A stretch of DNA of 64,000 nt from Mycobacterium sp. 1274756.6 (GTDB lineage: Bacteria > Actinomycetota > Actinomycetes > Mycobacteriales > Mycobacteriaceae), in the NCBI RefSeq assembly GCF_001668625.1, contig NZ_LZLJ01000088.1, positions 1 to 64,000 on the forward strand. Reading direction: 5' to 3'. Under the pieces are notes generated by a model that was given only the letters and a program-made list of their open reading frames with translations, was not told the DNA's origin and searched no databases. Numbering within the stretch: the first letter of the stretch is position 1; each line of letters starts with the position of its first letter. This document shows, one piece after another, positions 8,173 to 17,427 of this stretch. Both the position numbers and the translations under genes were made by a program.

Positions 8173-9851
8173 TATGCGGATCTGGGGTCGAGCATCAAAT
8201 CCACCCAGTTCTCCGCCGAGGTCGCGCCGGTGGCCCCGGCGGCGAACACCCCGGTGGTGCCGTCCTGGTCGACGAACTCACCGCTCTCCGAGTCGTAGAC
8301 GCCGTAGGCGGGTCCGGCGGCCTGCGGCGCCGGGCCGGGTGGCGGTCCCGGCGGCTGACGCCCGTAGGGCGGCAGGCCGTCGTTGCCGCCCGGGGCGGTC
8401 GGCAGGTTCTGGTCCGGCGGCGCGTAGTAGGGCCACGGCGCCGGCTGCGGGCCCGGCTCGTTGGGCGGCATCGGCAGCGGATACGGCGGGTTGGGCGCCG
8501 GTCCGGGGCCCGGCGGCACGCCCGGCGGCAGCTGCACCACCGGCGGGCCGGGGTCGTAGTCGGCTTCCGGCGGGATGTAGGGGAACTTGTTCATCGGCAG
8601 CGTCATCCGCGGGTCGGTGACCGGCACGCTGCCGTACGGGATGGGCGGGCCGCGCCACGGGTTGGACCCGATCGGCTGGTAGCCCTCCGGGTCGCGGCAG
8701 AGCTGCACGGTCGGGGCGCGTTTGCCCGGCACCTCCATGCACGGATAGTTGCGCGCGCCGCGCACCACCGACGGGTCGTTCTGCGCGGTCTTGCAGTACA
8801 GGTCGTCGGGCAGTTCGCGCAGCGTCTCGTCGGCCGGGGACCGGATCTCGGTGAACGGCACGAACCCGACCAGGCACGGCGGCGGGTCACCCAGGCTGAT
8901 CTTGAAGTCCAGCTTGCCGCCCTCGTCGGCGGGCACCCCGCCGGCGACGGTGATCAGCGCGGCGATCAGCGCCGGGAAGATCACCAGGGCCTGCTCGATG
9001 GACTTGTGGTAGATCACCCCGATCCGGCCCAGGTTGGCCAGGTTCGCGGCCAGCGCCGGGAACGACGGCCGGATCCCGCTGAAGGCGGTGTTGGCGGCGT
9101 CGACCGCACCGGGGGTGGTGGCCAGCGTCTGGCGGAACTCCGAGTCGGCGCCGCGCAGCTCGGTGGTGAACCGGGCCAGCCCGTCGGCCATCGCCTTGAT
9201 GTCGTCGCCGGCGCGGATCTGCGCGTCGAGGAACGGGCCGGCCTGCTCGATCAGCGCGAAGGTGTCCCCGGCGTTGGCGTTGGCCTCGTCGACCAGCAGC
9301 CGGGACGCCTCGATCAGCCGGGCCAGCTCCGGCCCGGTGCCGTGAAACGCCTTGAACGCCTCGGTCAGCAGGTCCTGCACCCGGGCGTCGGAGAGGCTGC
9401 TGACCAGGTTCTGCGCCTCGGCCAGCATGCCGGCGATGTCCTGGCCGATCGCGGTGCGGTCCTGCCCGATGCGGGCGCCGTCGCGCAGTTTCTCCGTCGA
9501 CGCCGGGTCCGGCGGCACCAGGTCGATGTACTGCTCACCGATCGCCGAGACGCTCTTGACGGTCGCGGTGACGTTGTCGGGGATCGGCATGCCGGAGTTG
9601 AGCCGCATGTGCGCGTCGACGCCGTCGTCGTTGAGGCTCACCGACTGCACCCGGCCCACGGTCACGCCGCGGTAGGTGACGTTGGCGTTCTCGTAGATGC
9701 CGCCGGCGGCCACGAAATCGGCGGTGACGTTGTAGGTGCCGATCCCCAGCGCGGACGGCACCTGCAGGTAGAAGATCGAGATCGCCCCGACGGACAGCAC
9801 CGTGACCAGCGCGAAGATCGCCAGTTGCACGCGGGTGAGCCGGTCCAGCAT
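8172..9851 (-). CDS. mce4F: Mce4F, MCE-family substrate-binding protein
   Basis: A 559-aa protein with an N-terminal membrane anchor/signal (residues 8-29), the MCE domain (about 36-115, with ENANVTYRGVTVGRV), a long helical domain to about residue 330 and a Pro/Gly-rich C-terminal tail (about 430-530). Six Mce proteins form a tube that shuttles lipid, here cholesterol, across the periplasm to the YrbE permease. The C-terminal tail is characteristic of MceF proteins. Start ATG 9851 overlaps the mce4E stop by one base. Confidence 0.95.
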   Translation of the reverse strand: MLDRLTRVQLAIFALVTVLSVGAISIFYLQVPSALGIGTYNVTADFVAAGGIYENANVTYRGVTVGRVQSVSLNDDGVDAHMRLNSGMPIPDNVTATVKSVSAIGEQYIDLVPPDPASTEKLRDGARIGQDRTAIGQDIAGMLAEAQNLVSSLSDARVQDLLTEAFKAFHGTGPELARLIEASRLLVDEANANAGDTFALIEQAGPFLDAQIRAGDDIKAMADGLARFTTELRGADSEFRQTLATTPGAVDAANTAFSGIRPSFPALAANLANLGRIGVIYHKSIEQALVIFPALIAALITVAGGVPADEGGKLDFKISLGDPPPCLVGFVPFTEIRSPADETLRELPDDLYCKTAQNDPSVVRGARNYPCMEVPGKRAPTVQLCRDPEGYQPIGSNPWRGPPIPYGSVPVTDPRMTLPMNKFPYIPPEADYDPGPPVVQLPPGVPPGPGPAPNPPYPLPMPPNEPGPQPAPWPYYAPPDQNLPTAPGGNDGLPPYGRQPPGPPPGPAPQAAGPAYGVYDSESGEFVDQDGTTGVFAAGATGATSAENWVDLMLDPRSA

Positions 9852-11020
9852 CAGCCCTCACCCCCGTTCTTGGGCGGGATCTCGAACGGGTTCGCGGCCT
9901 GACCGGACAGGTTGGCCATCGCGCCGAGCAGGTAGTCCGGCGGGTTGACCACCTCGGACAGGTGCTGCATGTTCGGGTCGAGCGCGGAGGTGGTGAACAC
10001 CGTCTCGCCCAGCCGGCGCAGGGTCAGGTCGAAGGTCACGAACACGTTCAGGTAGTCGCCGCGCACCGCGTTCTTGATGTAGTAGCTGGTGAACGGGAAG
10101 GTCAGGATGATCGGCAGCGCGCCCACCAGGTTGTCGGCGTTGTCGGCGAAGGACTTGATCACCGGGTACATGTCGATCATGTCGGCGACGAAGTCGTCCT
10201 TGGTCTCCGAGAGCACCCGTGCGGCCACCTCGCCCACCCGGCCGAGGGCGGCGAACGCGTCGACCATGACCGTGCTGTTGTCGTTGAGCACGCCCAGCGC
10301 CGCCGGCAGCGACTCCAGCGCCTTGCCCAGGTGCTCCTTGTTGGCGGCCAGTTTGCCGGAGAAGCGGTTCAGCCCGTCCAGCGCGGCGATGATGTCGCCG
10401 GTCTGCTGCTCGAGGGACCCGGTCAGCTCCGCCAGCCGCGGGATCAGCGTGTTGAGTCCCCCGGTGCGGCCCACCACCGCGGCGTACATCTCCTCGGTGA
10501 CGTCCTGCAGCGCGCCCAGGTTGCCGTTGTTGACCACCATGCCCAGCGAGGCCAGCACTTCCTCGGTGGTCGGGTAGCGGTCGGAGTGGGTCAGCAGAAT
10601 CTCCGAGCCCTCGCTGAGCTTGCCCATCGGCGGGACGTCGTCGGGTTCGGCCAGCGCGACGTGCTGCGAGCCCAGCAACGACGTCTGCGCCACCCGGGCG
10701 ACCGCGTTGGCGGGCAGGTCCACGTCGCCTTCCAGCGACAGCTGCAGCAGCGCGTAGAAGGTGCCGTCCGGCCGCTGGACCGCCTGCACCCCCGAGACGC
10801 TGCCGACGGTGACGTCGTCGATCATCACCGGCGAGTTCTGCGGCAGGGTGGCCACGTCGGGCACCTGCACCCAGATGTTGTAGGAGCCCTTGCCGTGCCC
10901 CTTGGTGCCGGGCATGTTCAGCGAGTTCAGCCCGCCGAACTGGCAGCCGGCCAGCAGCACCCCGGCCGCCGCGACCACCCCGGCGCGTTTCAGCCGCGCC
11001 GTCCACCGCGTCACGCTCAT
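9851..11020 (-). CDS. mce4E: Mce4E / LprN, lipoprotein subunit of the Mce4 transporter
   Basis: A 389-aa lipoprotein. The lipobox LLAGC places the lipidated Cys at residue 26. The MCE domain follows (about 45-125, VMIDDVTVGSVSGV), then a helical domain. ATG 11020 overlaps the mce4D stop by 4 bp (ATGA). Position five in the mce operon is always the lipoprotein, known as LprN in M. tuberculosis, so the assignment is secure. Confidence 0.95.
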   Translation of the reverse strand: MSVTRWTARLKRAGVVAAAGVLLAGCQFGGLNSLNMPGTKGHGKGSYNIWVQVPDVATLPQNSPVMIDDVTVGSVSGVQAVQRPDGTFYALLQLSLEGDVDLPANAVARVAQTSLLGSQHVALAEPDDVPPMGKLSEGSEILLTHSDRYPTTEEVLASLGMVVNNGNLGALQDVTEEMYAAVVGRTGGLNTLIPRLAELTGSLEQQTGDIIAALDGLNRFSGKLAANKEHLGKALESLPAALGVLNDNSTVMVDAFAALGRVGEVAARVLSETKDDFVADMIDMYPVIKSFADNADNLVGALPIILTFPFTSYYIKNAVRGDYLNVFVTFDLTLRRLGETVFTTSALDPNMQHLSEVVNPPDYLLGAMANLSGQAANPFEIPPKNGGEG

Positions 11021-12315
11021 TCGCCTTCCCCCTGCTCGGGGTCGGCGGGCAACAGCAGCTTGCTGATCTCGGCCGGGTCCGGCGGGGTGACCCCGGGCAG
11101 CGGCTGCCACTGCAGGTAGGGGATCGGGGTCTTCGCCTTCGCCTCGGTCTCCGGGGTGTCGTAGATGACCTGACCCTTGTAGGCGGTGATGCCGTTGACC
11201 GGGTGCAGCAGCAGCGGCGGGAAGTTCATCGTCGCCCGGCGCAGCACCGGCCCCATCCGCTGCCGGCAGATCTCGGCGCGTTTGAAGTTGTCCGGGTTGG
11301 AGCCGACGTCGAAGGTGCCCGCGCAGATGAACTGCACCGGGTTGGCGAGGTTGGGCAGCGACAACAGCCCGGTGACCGCGCCCTGGGCGGGGTCGTAGAT
11401 GTTGTAGAAGTTCGCCAACCCGTTGGGGGTGATGTGCAGGACCTGCTCGATGGCGTCGCTCTGATCGGTGGTGATCTGGGTGAGCTGGGACAGTTTGTCC
11501 ACCGAGTCGATGAGCACCGAGTTGTTCTCGTTGAGGAAACCGCGCACGTCCGACAGCGCCTGGTTGAGGGTGCCCAGGGTGTTGTCGAGCCCGACCGAGC
11601 TGTCGGCCAGCACCTGGGAGACCGAGGCGACGTGGTCGGAGAACTGCACGATTTGCTCGTTGCTGGAGGACAGCGCGTCGACGAGGATGTGCAGGTTCTT
11701 GATCGTGCCGAACAGGTCGCCGCGCGAGTCGCCGAGCCGCCCGGCGGTCTGGGACAGTTCCCGCAGCGCCTGCCGGAACGAGTCGCCGTTGCCGTCGAAG
11801 GTGTCGGCGGCCTGGTTGACGAACCGGCTCAGCGGGCCCTGCAACTCGCCGACCTGCGGGCCCAGCTGGCCGCTGAGCTTGGTGAGTTCGGCTTTCACGT
11901 CGTCCCACTCCACCGGGACCGCGGTGCGCTTGAGGTCCAGGGCGGCGCCGTCGGGCAGAGTGGGTCCGCCGGTGTAGGCCGGGCGCAGCTGGATGAACCG
12001 GGCCGAGACGATGTTCGGCGCGATCACGATGGCATCGGCGTCGGCGGGGATCTTGACCCCCGGGTTGACCGTCATCGTGACCTTGACGTCGTCGGCGCGC
12101 GGCTCGATGGAGTCGATGCGGCCGACCGGCACCCCCGCGACGCGGACGTCGTCGGAGGGATAAAGCCCCACCGCCGACGGGAAATACGCGACGATCTTGT
12201 GCCCGCGGGTGGCGGGCCAGACCAGGTAGATCCCGGCGACCAGCATCGCCACCAGCACGCCGACCAGGGAGCGGCGCAGGGCCCTGTCGCGGAAACCGGT
12301 CGAGGTGATCGTCAT
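11017..12315 (-). CDS. mce4D: Mce4D, MCE-family protein
   Basis: A 432-aa protein with an uncleaved N-terminal membrane segment (about residues 15-34), an MCE domain (about 42-120, containing DDVRVAGVPVGRIDSIEP) and a long alpha-helical region rich in heptad-like Leu/Ser. It ends in an acidic tail (DPEQGEGE). ATGA overlaps link it to both mce4C and mce4E. It is a subunit of the sterol-conducting Mce4 tunnel. Confidence 0.94.
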   Translation of the reverse strand: MTITSTGFRDRALRRSLVGVLVAMLVAGIYLVWPATRGHKIVAYFPSAVGLYPSDDVRVAGVPVGRIDSIEPRADDVKVTMTVNPGVKIPADADAIVIAPNIVSARFIQLRPAYTGGPTLPDGAALDLKRTAVPVEWDDVKAELTKLSGQLGPQVGELQGPLSRFVNQAADTFDGNGDSFRQALRELSQTAGRLGDSRGDLFGTIKNLHILVDALSSSNEQIVQFSDHVASVSQVLADSSVGLDNTLGTLNQALSDVRGFLNENNSVLIDSVDKLSQLTQITTDQSDAIEQVLHITPNGLANFYNIYDPAQGAVTGLLSLPNLANPVQFICAGTFDVGSNPDNFKRAEICRQRMGPVLRRATMNFPPLLLHPVNGITAYKGQVIYDTPETEAKAKTPIPYLQWQPLPGVTPPDPAEISKLLLPADPEQGEGE

Positions 12316-13364
12316 GCCGACCTCGGCCGGATGATGAGGCGTTCGGTGATCATGCCGCGCAGGTAGTCGGCGAGGCTGTCGGGCAGCTTGCCGGGCTGGA
12401 AGTAGGCGTCGAGCAGCACCTCGGAGATGGTGGCCGGCGGCAGACCGTAGAGGTTGATCTGGAAGCCGGGGCCGGATCCGACGACCTCGCCGAGCGCGGT
12501 GGCGAAGCCGGGCAGCCGGCGCAGCCCCTCGCTGAGGTGGTCCTTGCGCTCCAGCAGGTTGTCGAGCACCAGGTTGAGTTTGGTCAGCGCGGGCCCAAAC
12601 TCGGCCTCGTTGTCGGCGACGAACCCGGACAGCTGGGTGGAGACGTCATCGATGCCGGCGATCAGGGTGGCCAGGGCCTGGCGGCGCCGGTCGAGGGCGG
12701 CGAAGAGCTGGTTGCCGTCGTTGACCAGCTGGGTGACCTGGTCGGCGCGTTCGCTGAGCGAGGTGGTGACCGACCGGGCGTGGCCGAGCAGCTGGCCGAA
12801 CGCCTCGTCGCGGGCGTTGAGGCTGCGGGACAGCTCCGCCACCCCGTCCAGGGCGCCGCGCAGTTGCGGTGTCGCCGCCTGCAGCGAGTCGGTGAGCACG
12901 CCCAGCGCCCGCTCCAGCTGGTCCTTGTCGAGTTTGCCTGCGTTGCCGCCGAGGTCCTGCAGCGCCGTGTTCAGCGTGTAGGGGGTGGTGGTGCGCCCGA
13001 CCGGGATGACGGTGACCGCGCCCGCGCCCAGCGGGGTGATCGCCAGCGCCTTCTCGCCGAGCACCGTCTCGGTGCGGATCGCGGCCAGCGACTGGTCGCC
13101 GATGGCGAGCTTGCGGTCCACGGTGAAGTCCACCCGGGCGTTGGCGCCGTCGAGGGCCACCGACTTGACCTTGCCGACCTTGATGCCGGAGATCTGCACG
13201 TCACTGCCCGGGGCGATGCCGCTGGCGTCGGTGAAGTAGGCGCTGTAGTCCTTGCCCTGCGGCCAGAACGGCAGCGAGGTGTAGCCGAACGACACCAGCA
13301 CGAGGCACACCACCGTGACCACGCCGAAGATCCCGGTGCGCAGGGTGCGGTCCATCACGGACAC
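12312..13364 (-). CDS. mce4C: Mce4C, MCE-family protein
   Basis: A 350-aa protein with an N-terminal membrane segment (about residues 10-30) and MCE domain (about 40-115, with GSDVQISGIKVGKVKSV), followed by a helical domain. ATG 13364 lies 4 bp after the mce4B stop; a second in-frame ATG three codons later (MDRTLRTG) is an alternative start. The C-terminus overlaps the mce4D start by 4 bp. Confidence 0.94.
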   Translation of the reverse strand: MSVMDRTLRTGIFGVVTVVCLVLVSFGYTSLPFWPQGKDYSAYFTDASGIAPGSDVQISGIKVGKVKSVALDGANARVDFTVDRKLAIGDQSLAAIRTETVLGEKALAITPLGAGAVTVIPVGRTTTPYTLNTALQDLGGNAGKLDKDQLERALGVLTDSLQAATPQLRGALDGVAELSRSLNARDEAFGQLLGHARSVTTSLSERADQVTQLVNDGNQLFAALDRRRQALATLIAGIDDVSTQLSGFVADNEAEFGPALTKLNLVLDNLLERKDHLSEGLRRLPGFATALGEVVGSGPGFQINLYGLPPATISEVLLDAYFQPGKLPDSLADYLRGMITERLIIRPRSA

Positions 13365-13368
13365 GCCG

Positions 13369-14406
13369 TCAATCCTTGACAGGGGAACACCTCCCCTTCG
13401 ACGGGTCGGCGGGGCCGCCGAACGGGATCAGCACGTCACTGGCGGCCGGGCCGTTGATCTTGATGCGGATCGAACAGTAGTAGATGTTGAAGAACGAGCC
13501 GTAGGCGCCGAGCGCGTTGAGCCGCATGTAGTTCTCGGCCAGCGGCTCGATGACGTCGTTGACCTCGCCCTTGCGGTCGTCGACCACGGTCGCCAGCGGG
13601 CGCACGTTCTCCAGCACCCCCTGCACCGGGCGGCGGCCCTTGACCAGCATGTCGGTGAGATCGGATTCCGCCGACGCCAGCGGCTCGATCGCCCCGGCGA
13701 TCGGGTCGCGGCCCTCGGCCAGGCTGGAGATCAGCTGTTGGAGCTGGTCGACGCTGGCGTCGAACTCCTCGGCCTTGGCGTCGACGGTGCTCAGCACCGT
13801 GTTGAGGTTGGTGACGGTGTCGCCGATGAGCTGGTCGCGGGCGGCCAGCGACTGGCTGAACGCGCTGGTGCTTGCCAGCATCGCCGACAGCGCGCCGTCG
13901 TTGCCCTGCAACAGTTCGATGACCGCGCCGCTGATCTCGTTGAGCTTCTCCCCATCCAGGCCCTTGACCACCGGGCGCAGCCCACCCAGCAGCGCGTCGA
14001 GGTCCAGCGCCGGCCGGGTGTTGTCCAGCGGCAGGGTGGCGCCGGGCGCCAGCTTGACCAGGTCGCCGGGCCCGGAGGTGATCTCCAGGTAGCGGTCGCC
14101 GACGAGGTTCTCGTAGCGGATCAGCGCCTGCGAGGAGGTGTAGAGCTGGTAGCGCTTGCTGACATCGAAGGCGACGTCGACGGTGTTGTCCGGCTGCAGT
14201 TTGACCGACTTCACCGTCCCCACCGGGATGCCGGCGATCCGCACATCCTGGCCGGACTTGAGCCGGGAGGCGGTGTGGAAGGTGGCGTGGTAGGTGTTGC
14301 CCGCGGCGAACCGGAACTCGCCGAAGATCACCACCAGCGCCCCGGCGACCAGCAGCATCACCACCGTGAACACCGAGACCTTGACCAGCGTCTTGTCCGC
14401 GCGCAT
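13369..14406 (-). CDS. mce4B: Mce4B, MCE-family protein
   Basis: A 345-aa protein: membrane segment at residues 8-28, MCE domain (about 36-115, with GQDVRIAGIPVGTVKSV), then the helical needle-forming region. ATG 14406 overlaps the mce4A stop by one base. The segment FNIYYC near the C-terminus contains one of its few Cys residues. It is part of the hetero-hexameric Mce4 lipid tunnel. Confidence 0.94.
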   Translation of the reverse strand: MRADKTLVKVSVFTVVMLLVAGALVVIFGEFRFAAGNTYHATFHTASRLKSGQDVRIAGIPVGTVKSVKLQPDNTVDVAFDVSKRYQLYTSSQALIRYENLVGDRYLEITSGPGDLVKLAPGATLPLDNTRPALDLDALLGGLRPVVKGLDGEKLNEISGAVIELLQGNDGALSAMLASTSAFSQSLAARDQLIGDTVTNLNTVLSTVDAKAEEFDASVDQLQQLISSLAEGRDPIAGAIEPLASAESDLTDMLVKGRRPVQGVLENVRPLATVVDDRKGEVNDVIEPLAENYMRLNALGAYGSFFNIYYCSIRIKINGPAASDVLIPFGGPADPSKGRCSPVKD

Positions 14407-15614
14407 CAGTACTCGTCCCGTTCCGCGAAGGCGCCGTTGAACAGGAACTGCGCGGTCGACGGGGCGTCGAACTGCAGCTCGGTGTTCGGCTCGAACGGAA
14501 TGTAGGCGTTGTCGGTGACCAGGAACGGCGCCCGGTACCAGGAGCCGCCCATCTGCTTGTTCGGGAAGTTGGGCAGGCCGCGGCAGTTCGGTCCGCCGGA
14601 GGCGTTCACCATCGGCAAGCTCTCCGGGTAGGTGTAGGCGGGCACCCCGGGCACGAAGTTGGAGGAGACGAACAGCCCCGGCTTGGTGCCACCGATGATC
14701 GGGCCGAAGTTCTGCTTGGCGGTCACCAGCGCCTCGAGCAGGCAGCCGAACTCCGGGGAGTAGTCGCCGAGCACCTTCGCCGGGGCCCGGGCCCGCTGGA
14801 TGGCGGCGATGTAGTCGTCGGCGGCCGGCGCCAGGGTGTCGTAGGCGTTGTTGGCCAGCCCGGTGGCCGCCAGCAGCGCGGCGTTGAGGTTGTCCTGCTG
14901 GTCGACGATCGTGGCGCTGATGTCCGGGGTGTTGCTGATGACGGTCACCAGGTCGTCGCCGGCGTCGGCGTAGATGTTGCCGACGGTGGCGGTCTTGGCG
15001 AACAGCTCGTGCACGGTGGGCAGCCGCGGGTTGAGTTGGGCCAGATAGTCGTTCAGCCCGGTCAGGGTGGCGCCCAGGTCGTCGCCGTGGCCGCGCAGGC
15101 CCTCCCCGAGCGCGCTCATGGTCGCGTTGAGGTGCACCGGGTCGACCTTCTTCAGCACGTCGCTGAGGGTCTCGAACAGCGTGTTGGCCTCCACCTGGAC
15201 CGCCGAGGCGGCCACCACGGTGTCGGGGCGCATCGGGGCGGCCGGCCGGGCGCCGGCTTCGGGTTTGAGGAACTCCACCGACTTGGCGCCGAAGATGGTG
15301 TTGCTGGCGATGTGCACGGTCGCGTCGGAGGGCACGTAGCGCAGCTGGCCGCGGGTGATCGACAGGGTCAGCTGCGCCTGATCGCCGATGTAGTCGATCG
15401 ATTTGACCTTGCCGATCTGCACGCCGCGGTATTTGACCTTGGCGTCGGCGTCCATCACCAGCCCGGCGCGCGGCGCGGTGACCGTGACGGTGTCGGTGGG
15501 GGTGAACGCCGCGGTGTAGGCCAGGAAGGTGAACACCGCCGCAGCCGCCAACAACGCCGCCAGGATTGCCGCGGCAATCCTGACGTGTGTGCGGTTGGCA
15601 TCGATGTCGGCCAT
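14406..15614 (-). CDS. mce4A: Mce4A, MCE-family protein
   Basis: A 402-aa protein close to the 400 aa of M. tuberculosis Mce4A. The membrane segment is at residues 12-34 and the MCE domain at about 42-120, with DAKVKYRGVQIGKVKSIDY. The C-terminal half carries the mce-fused domain of MceA proteins. It starts at ATG 15614, 23 bp after yrbE4B. Mce4A is the first of the six solute-binding subunits and is needed for cholesterol uptake in mycobacteria. Confidence 0.95.
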   Translation of the reverse strand: MADIDANRTHVRIAAAILAALLAAAAVFTFLAYTAAFTPTDTVTVTAPRAGLVMDADAKVKYRGVQIGKVKSIDYIGDQAQLTLSITRGQLRYVPSDATVHIASNTIFGAKSVEFLKPEAGARPAAPMRPDTVVAASAVQVEANTLFETLSDVLKKVDPVHLNATMSALGEGLRGHGDDLGATLTGLNDYLAQLNPRLPTVHELFAKTATVGNIYADAGDDLVTVISNTPDISATIVDQQDNLNAALLAATGLANNAYDTLAPAADDYIAAIQRARAPAKVLGDYSPEFGCLLEALVTAKQNFGPIIGGTKPGLFVSSNFVPGVPAYTYPESLPMVNASGGPNCRGLPNFPNKQMGGSWYRAPFLVTDNAYIPFEPNTELQFDAPSTAQFLFNGAFAERDEY

Positions 15615-15637
15615 AGTCCTGGGTGCTGGTCCTTCCG

Positions 15638-16480
15638 CTAACCCGAGAGGTTGAAGTTACCGGACCCGCCGTAGACGGCGAGCGAGATGAACAAGGTGAT
15701 GACCACCACGACGACCAGCGAGGTGCGCACGGCCTGACCGACCGCGATGCCCACGCCGACGGGCCCGCCCGCGGCGTTGAAGCCGTGATAGGTGTGCACC
15801 AGCATCACCGCCACCGACATCACGATCGCCTGCGCGAACGACCACAGCAGGTCGACCGGGTTCAGGAAGGTGTCGAAGTAGTGGTCGTAGAGTCCGGGCG
15901 ACTGGCCGTTGATGTAGACGGTGGTGAACCGGGCGGCGAAGAACGCGGCCAGCACGGCCAGCGAATACAGCGGGATGATCGCGATCAGCCCGGCGATCAG
16001 GCGGGTGGACACCAGGTAGGACACGGCGTGCACCGCCATCGACTCCACCGCGTCGATCTCCTCGGCCACCCGCATCGCGCCCAGTTGGGCGGTGGCGCCG
16101 GCGCCGATGGTCGCGGCCAGCGCGATGCCGGCCACCACCGGCGCGACGATGCGCACGTTGAGGAACGCCGAGAGGAACCCGGTGAGCGCCTCGATGCCGA
16201 TGTCGCCCAGCGAGGAGAAGCCCTGCACGGCGATGACGCCGCCGGAGGCCAGGGTCAAGAAGGTGGCGACGCCGACGGTGCCGCCGATCAGCACCAGCGC
16301 CCCGGTGCCCATCGTCATCTCGGCGATCAGCCGGATGGTCTCGCGGCGGTAGCGGGTGAGCGCGTTGGGGATGTAGCGCATCGACTGGCCGTAGAACAGC
16401 GCCTGCTCACCGAAGCCGTCGGCGAAGCGGGGCAGCCCGGCGACGAAGCGCTGGAACTTCACGGTGGCGTCGTAGCTCAT
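15638..16480 (-). CDS. yrbE4B: YrbE4B, integral membrane permease of Mce4
   Basis: A 280-aa MlaE-family permease with five to six hydrophobic segments. The family signature in the cytoplasmic loop is RVAEEIDAVESMAVHA (about residues 142-157). It pairs with YrbE4A to form the inner-membrane channel that accepts lipid from the Mce tunnel and is driven by an MceG ATPase encoded elsewhere. ATG 16480 lies 7 bp after the yrbE4A stop. Confidence 0.95.
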   Translation of the reverse strand: MSYDATVKFQRFVAGLPRFADGFGEQALFYGQSMRYIPNALTRYRRETIRLIAEMTMGTGALVLIGGTVGVATFLTLASGGVIAVQGFSSLGDIGIEALTGFLSAFLNVRIVAPVVAGIALAATIGAGATAQLGAMRVAEEIDAVESMAVHAVSYLVSTRLIAGLIAIIPLYSLAVLAAFFAARFTTVYINGQSPGLYDHYFDTFLNPVDLLWSFAQAIVMSVAVMLVHTYHGFNAAGGPVGVGIAVGQAVRTSLVVVVVITLFISLAVYGGSGNFNLSG

Positions 16481-16487
16481 CGCGGCC

Positions 16488-17252
16488 TCATCGGGTCAGC
16501 ACCCGCACGCCGATCGCGGTCATGATGACGTTGATCACGAACAAGCAGATGAACGCGTAGACGACGGTCTCGTTGACCGCGTTGCCGACCCCCTTGGGGC
16601 CGCCCTTGACCGTCAGCCCGCGGTAGCAGCCGACCAGGCCGGCGACCACCCCGAACAGCAGCGCCTTGACCTCGGCGAGCAGCAGCTCGGGCAGCCCGGT
16701 GAGCACGGTGAGCCCGTTGATGAACGCACCCGGGTTGACGCCCTGCAGAAACACCGAGAAAACATAGCCGCCGGAGAGGCCGATCGCGCACACCAGCCCG
16801 TTGAGCAGCAACGCGACGAACGTCGAGGCCAGCACCCGGGGCACCACCAGCCGGGCGATGGGGTCGATGCCCAGCACCCGCATCGCGTCGATCTCCTCGC
16901 GGATGGTGCGCGCGCCCAGGTCGGCGCAGATCGCGGTGGCGCCCGCCCCGGCGACCACCAGCACGGTGACCACCGGCCCCAGCTGGGTGATGGTGCCGAA
17001 CGCGGTGCCGGCGCCGGAGAGGTCGGCGGCGCCGATCTCGCGCAGCAGGATGTTGAGGGTGAACGCCACCAGGACGGTGAACGGGATGGCCACCAGCAGC
17101 GTCGGCACCAGCGACACCCGGGCGATCATCCAGGTCTGGTCGAGGAACTCGCGGAGTTGGAACGGCCGGCGGAAGATGCCCCGAAAGGTGTCCAGGGACA
17201 TTTCGAAGAAGCCGCCCACAGCCCGTGCCGGAACCGCGAGCTGCTCGATCAA
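16488..17252 (-). CDS. yrbE4A: YrbE4A, integral membrane permease of Mce4 (TTG start)
   Basis: A 254-aa MlaE-family permease and first gene of the mce4 operon. The loop signature is TIREEIDAMRVLGIDP. The start is TTG 17252: the N-terminus IEQLAVPARAVGGFFEMSL matches the known YrbE4A start, and purine-rich AAGGGA lies upstream. A downstream ATG (FFEMSLD) would delete conserved residues. A KstR box (17344-17357) and a TAATAT -10 (17336-17341) precede it. Confidence 0.93.
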   Translation of the reverse strand: MIEQLAVPARAVGGFFEMSLDTFRGIFRRPFQLREFLDQTWMIARVSLVPTLLVAIPFTVLVAFTLNILLREIGAADLSGAGTAFGTITQLGPVVTVLVVAGAGATAICADLGARTIREEIDAMRVLGIDPIARLVVPRVLASTFVALLLNGLVCAIGLSGGYVFSVFLQGVNPGAFINGLTVLTGLPELLLAEVKALLFGVVAGLVGCYRGLTVKGGPKGVGNAVNETVVYAFICLFVINVIMTAIGVRVLTR

Positions 17253-17335
17253 CCTCGGTTCCCTTCTCGCGCTGCGGGCTGGACAGCGTTGCGCGCACTG
17301 ACTTTCGGTGGACGTCGGCCGCTGTGAGCCGCATC

Positions 17336-17341
17336 ATATTA
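17336..17341 (-). promoter_or_regulatory. -10 element of the mce4 operon promoter
   Basis: On the minus strand this reads TAATAT, a strong mycobacterial -10, directly downstream of the KstR box at 17344-17357. A start about 7 nt further on would leave a 5' leader of roughly 75 nt before the yrbE4A TTG. KstR bound at the box would cover the spacer of this promoter. Confidence 0.5.
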
Positions 17342-17343
17342 AC

Positions 17344-17357
17344 TAGAACGTGTTCTC
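17344..17357. promoter_or_regulatory. KstR-type box upstream of mce4
   Basis: TAGAACGTGTTCTC matches TnnAACnnGTTnnA except the last base (C for A). It lies 92 bp upstream of yrbE4A, in the gap between hsd4A and the mce4 operon. KstR is the TetR-family repressor of mycobacterial cholesterol genes and is released by sterol-CoA intermediates. This placement makes mce4 sterol-inducible. Confidence 0.8.
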
Positions 17358-17427
17358 GGTGTCAAAGCAGGTATAACGCACTCGACTCCGTTAAATGCGG
17401 GTCGATGCGCCGCCGGCTCGGAGCGCC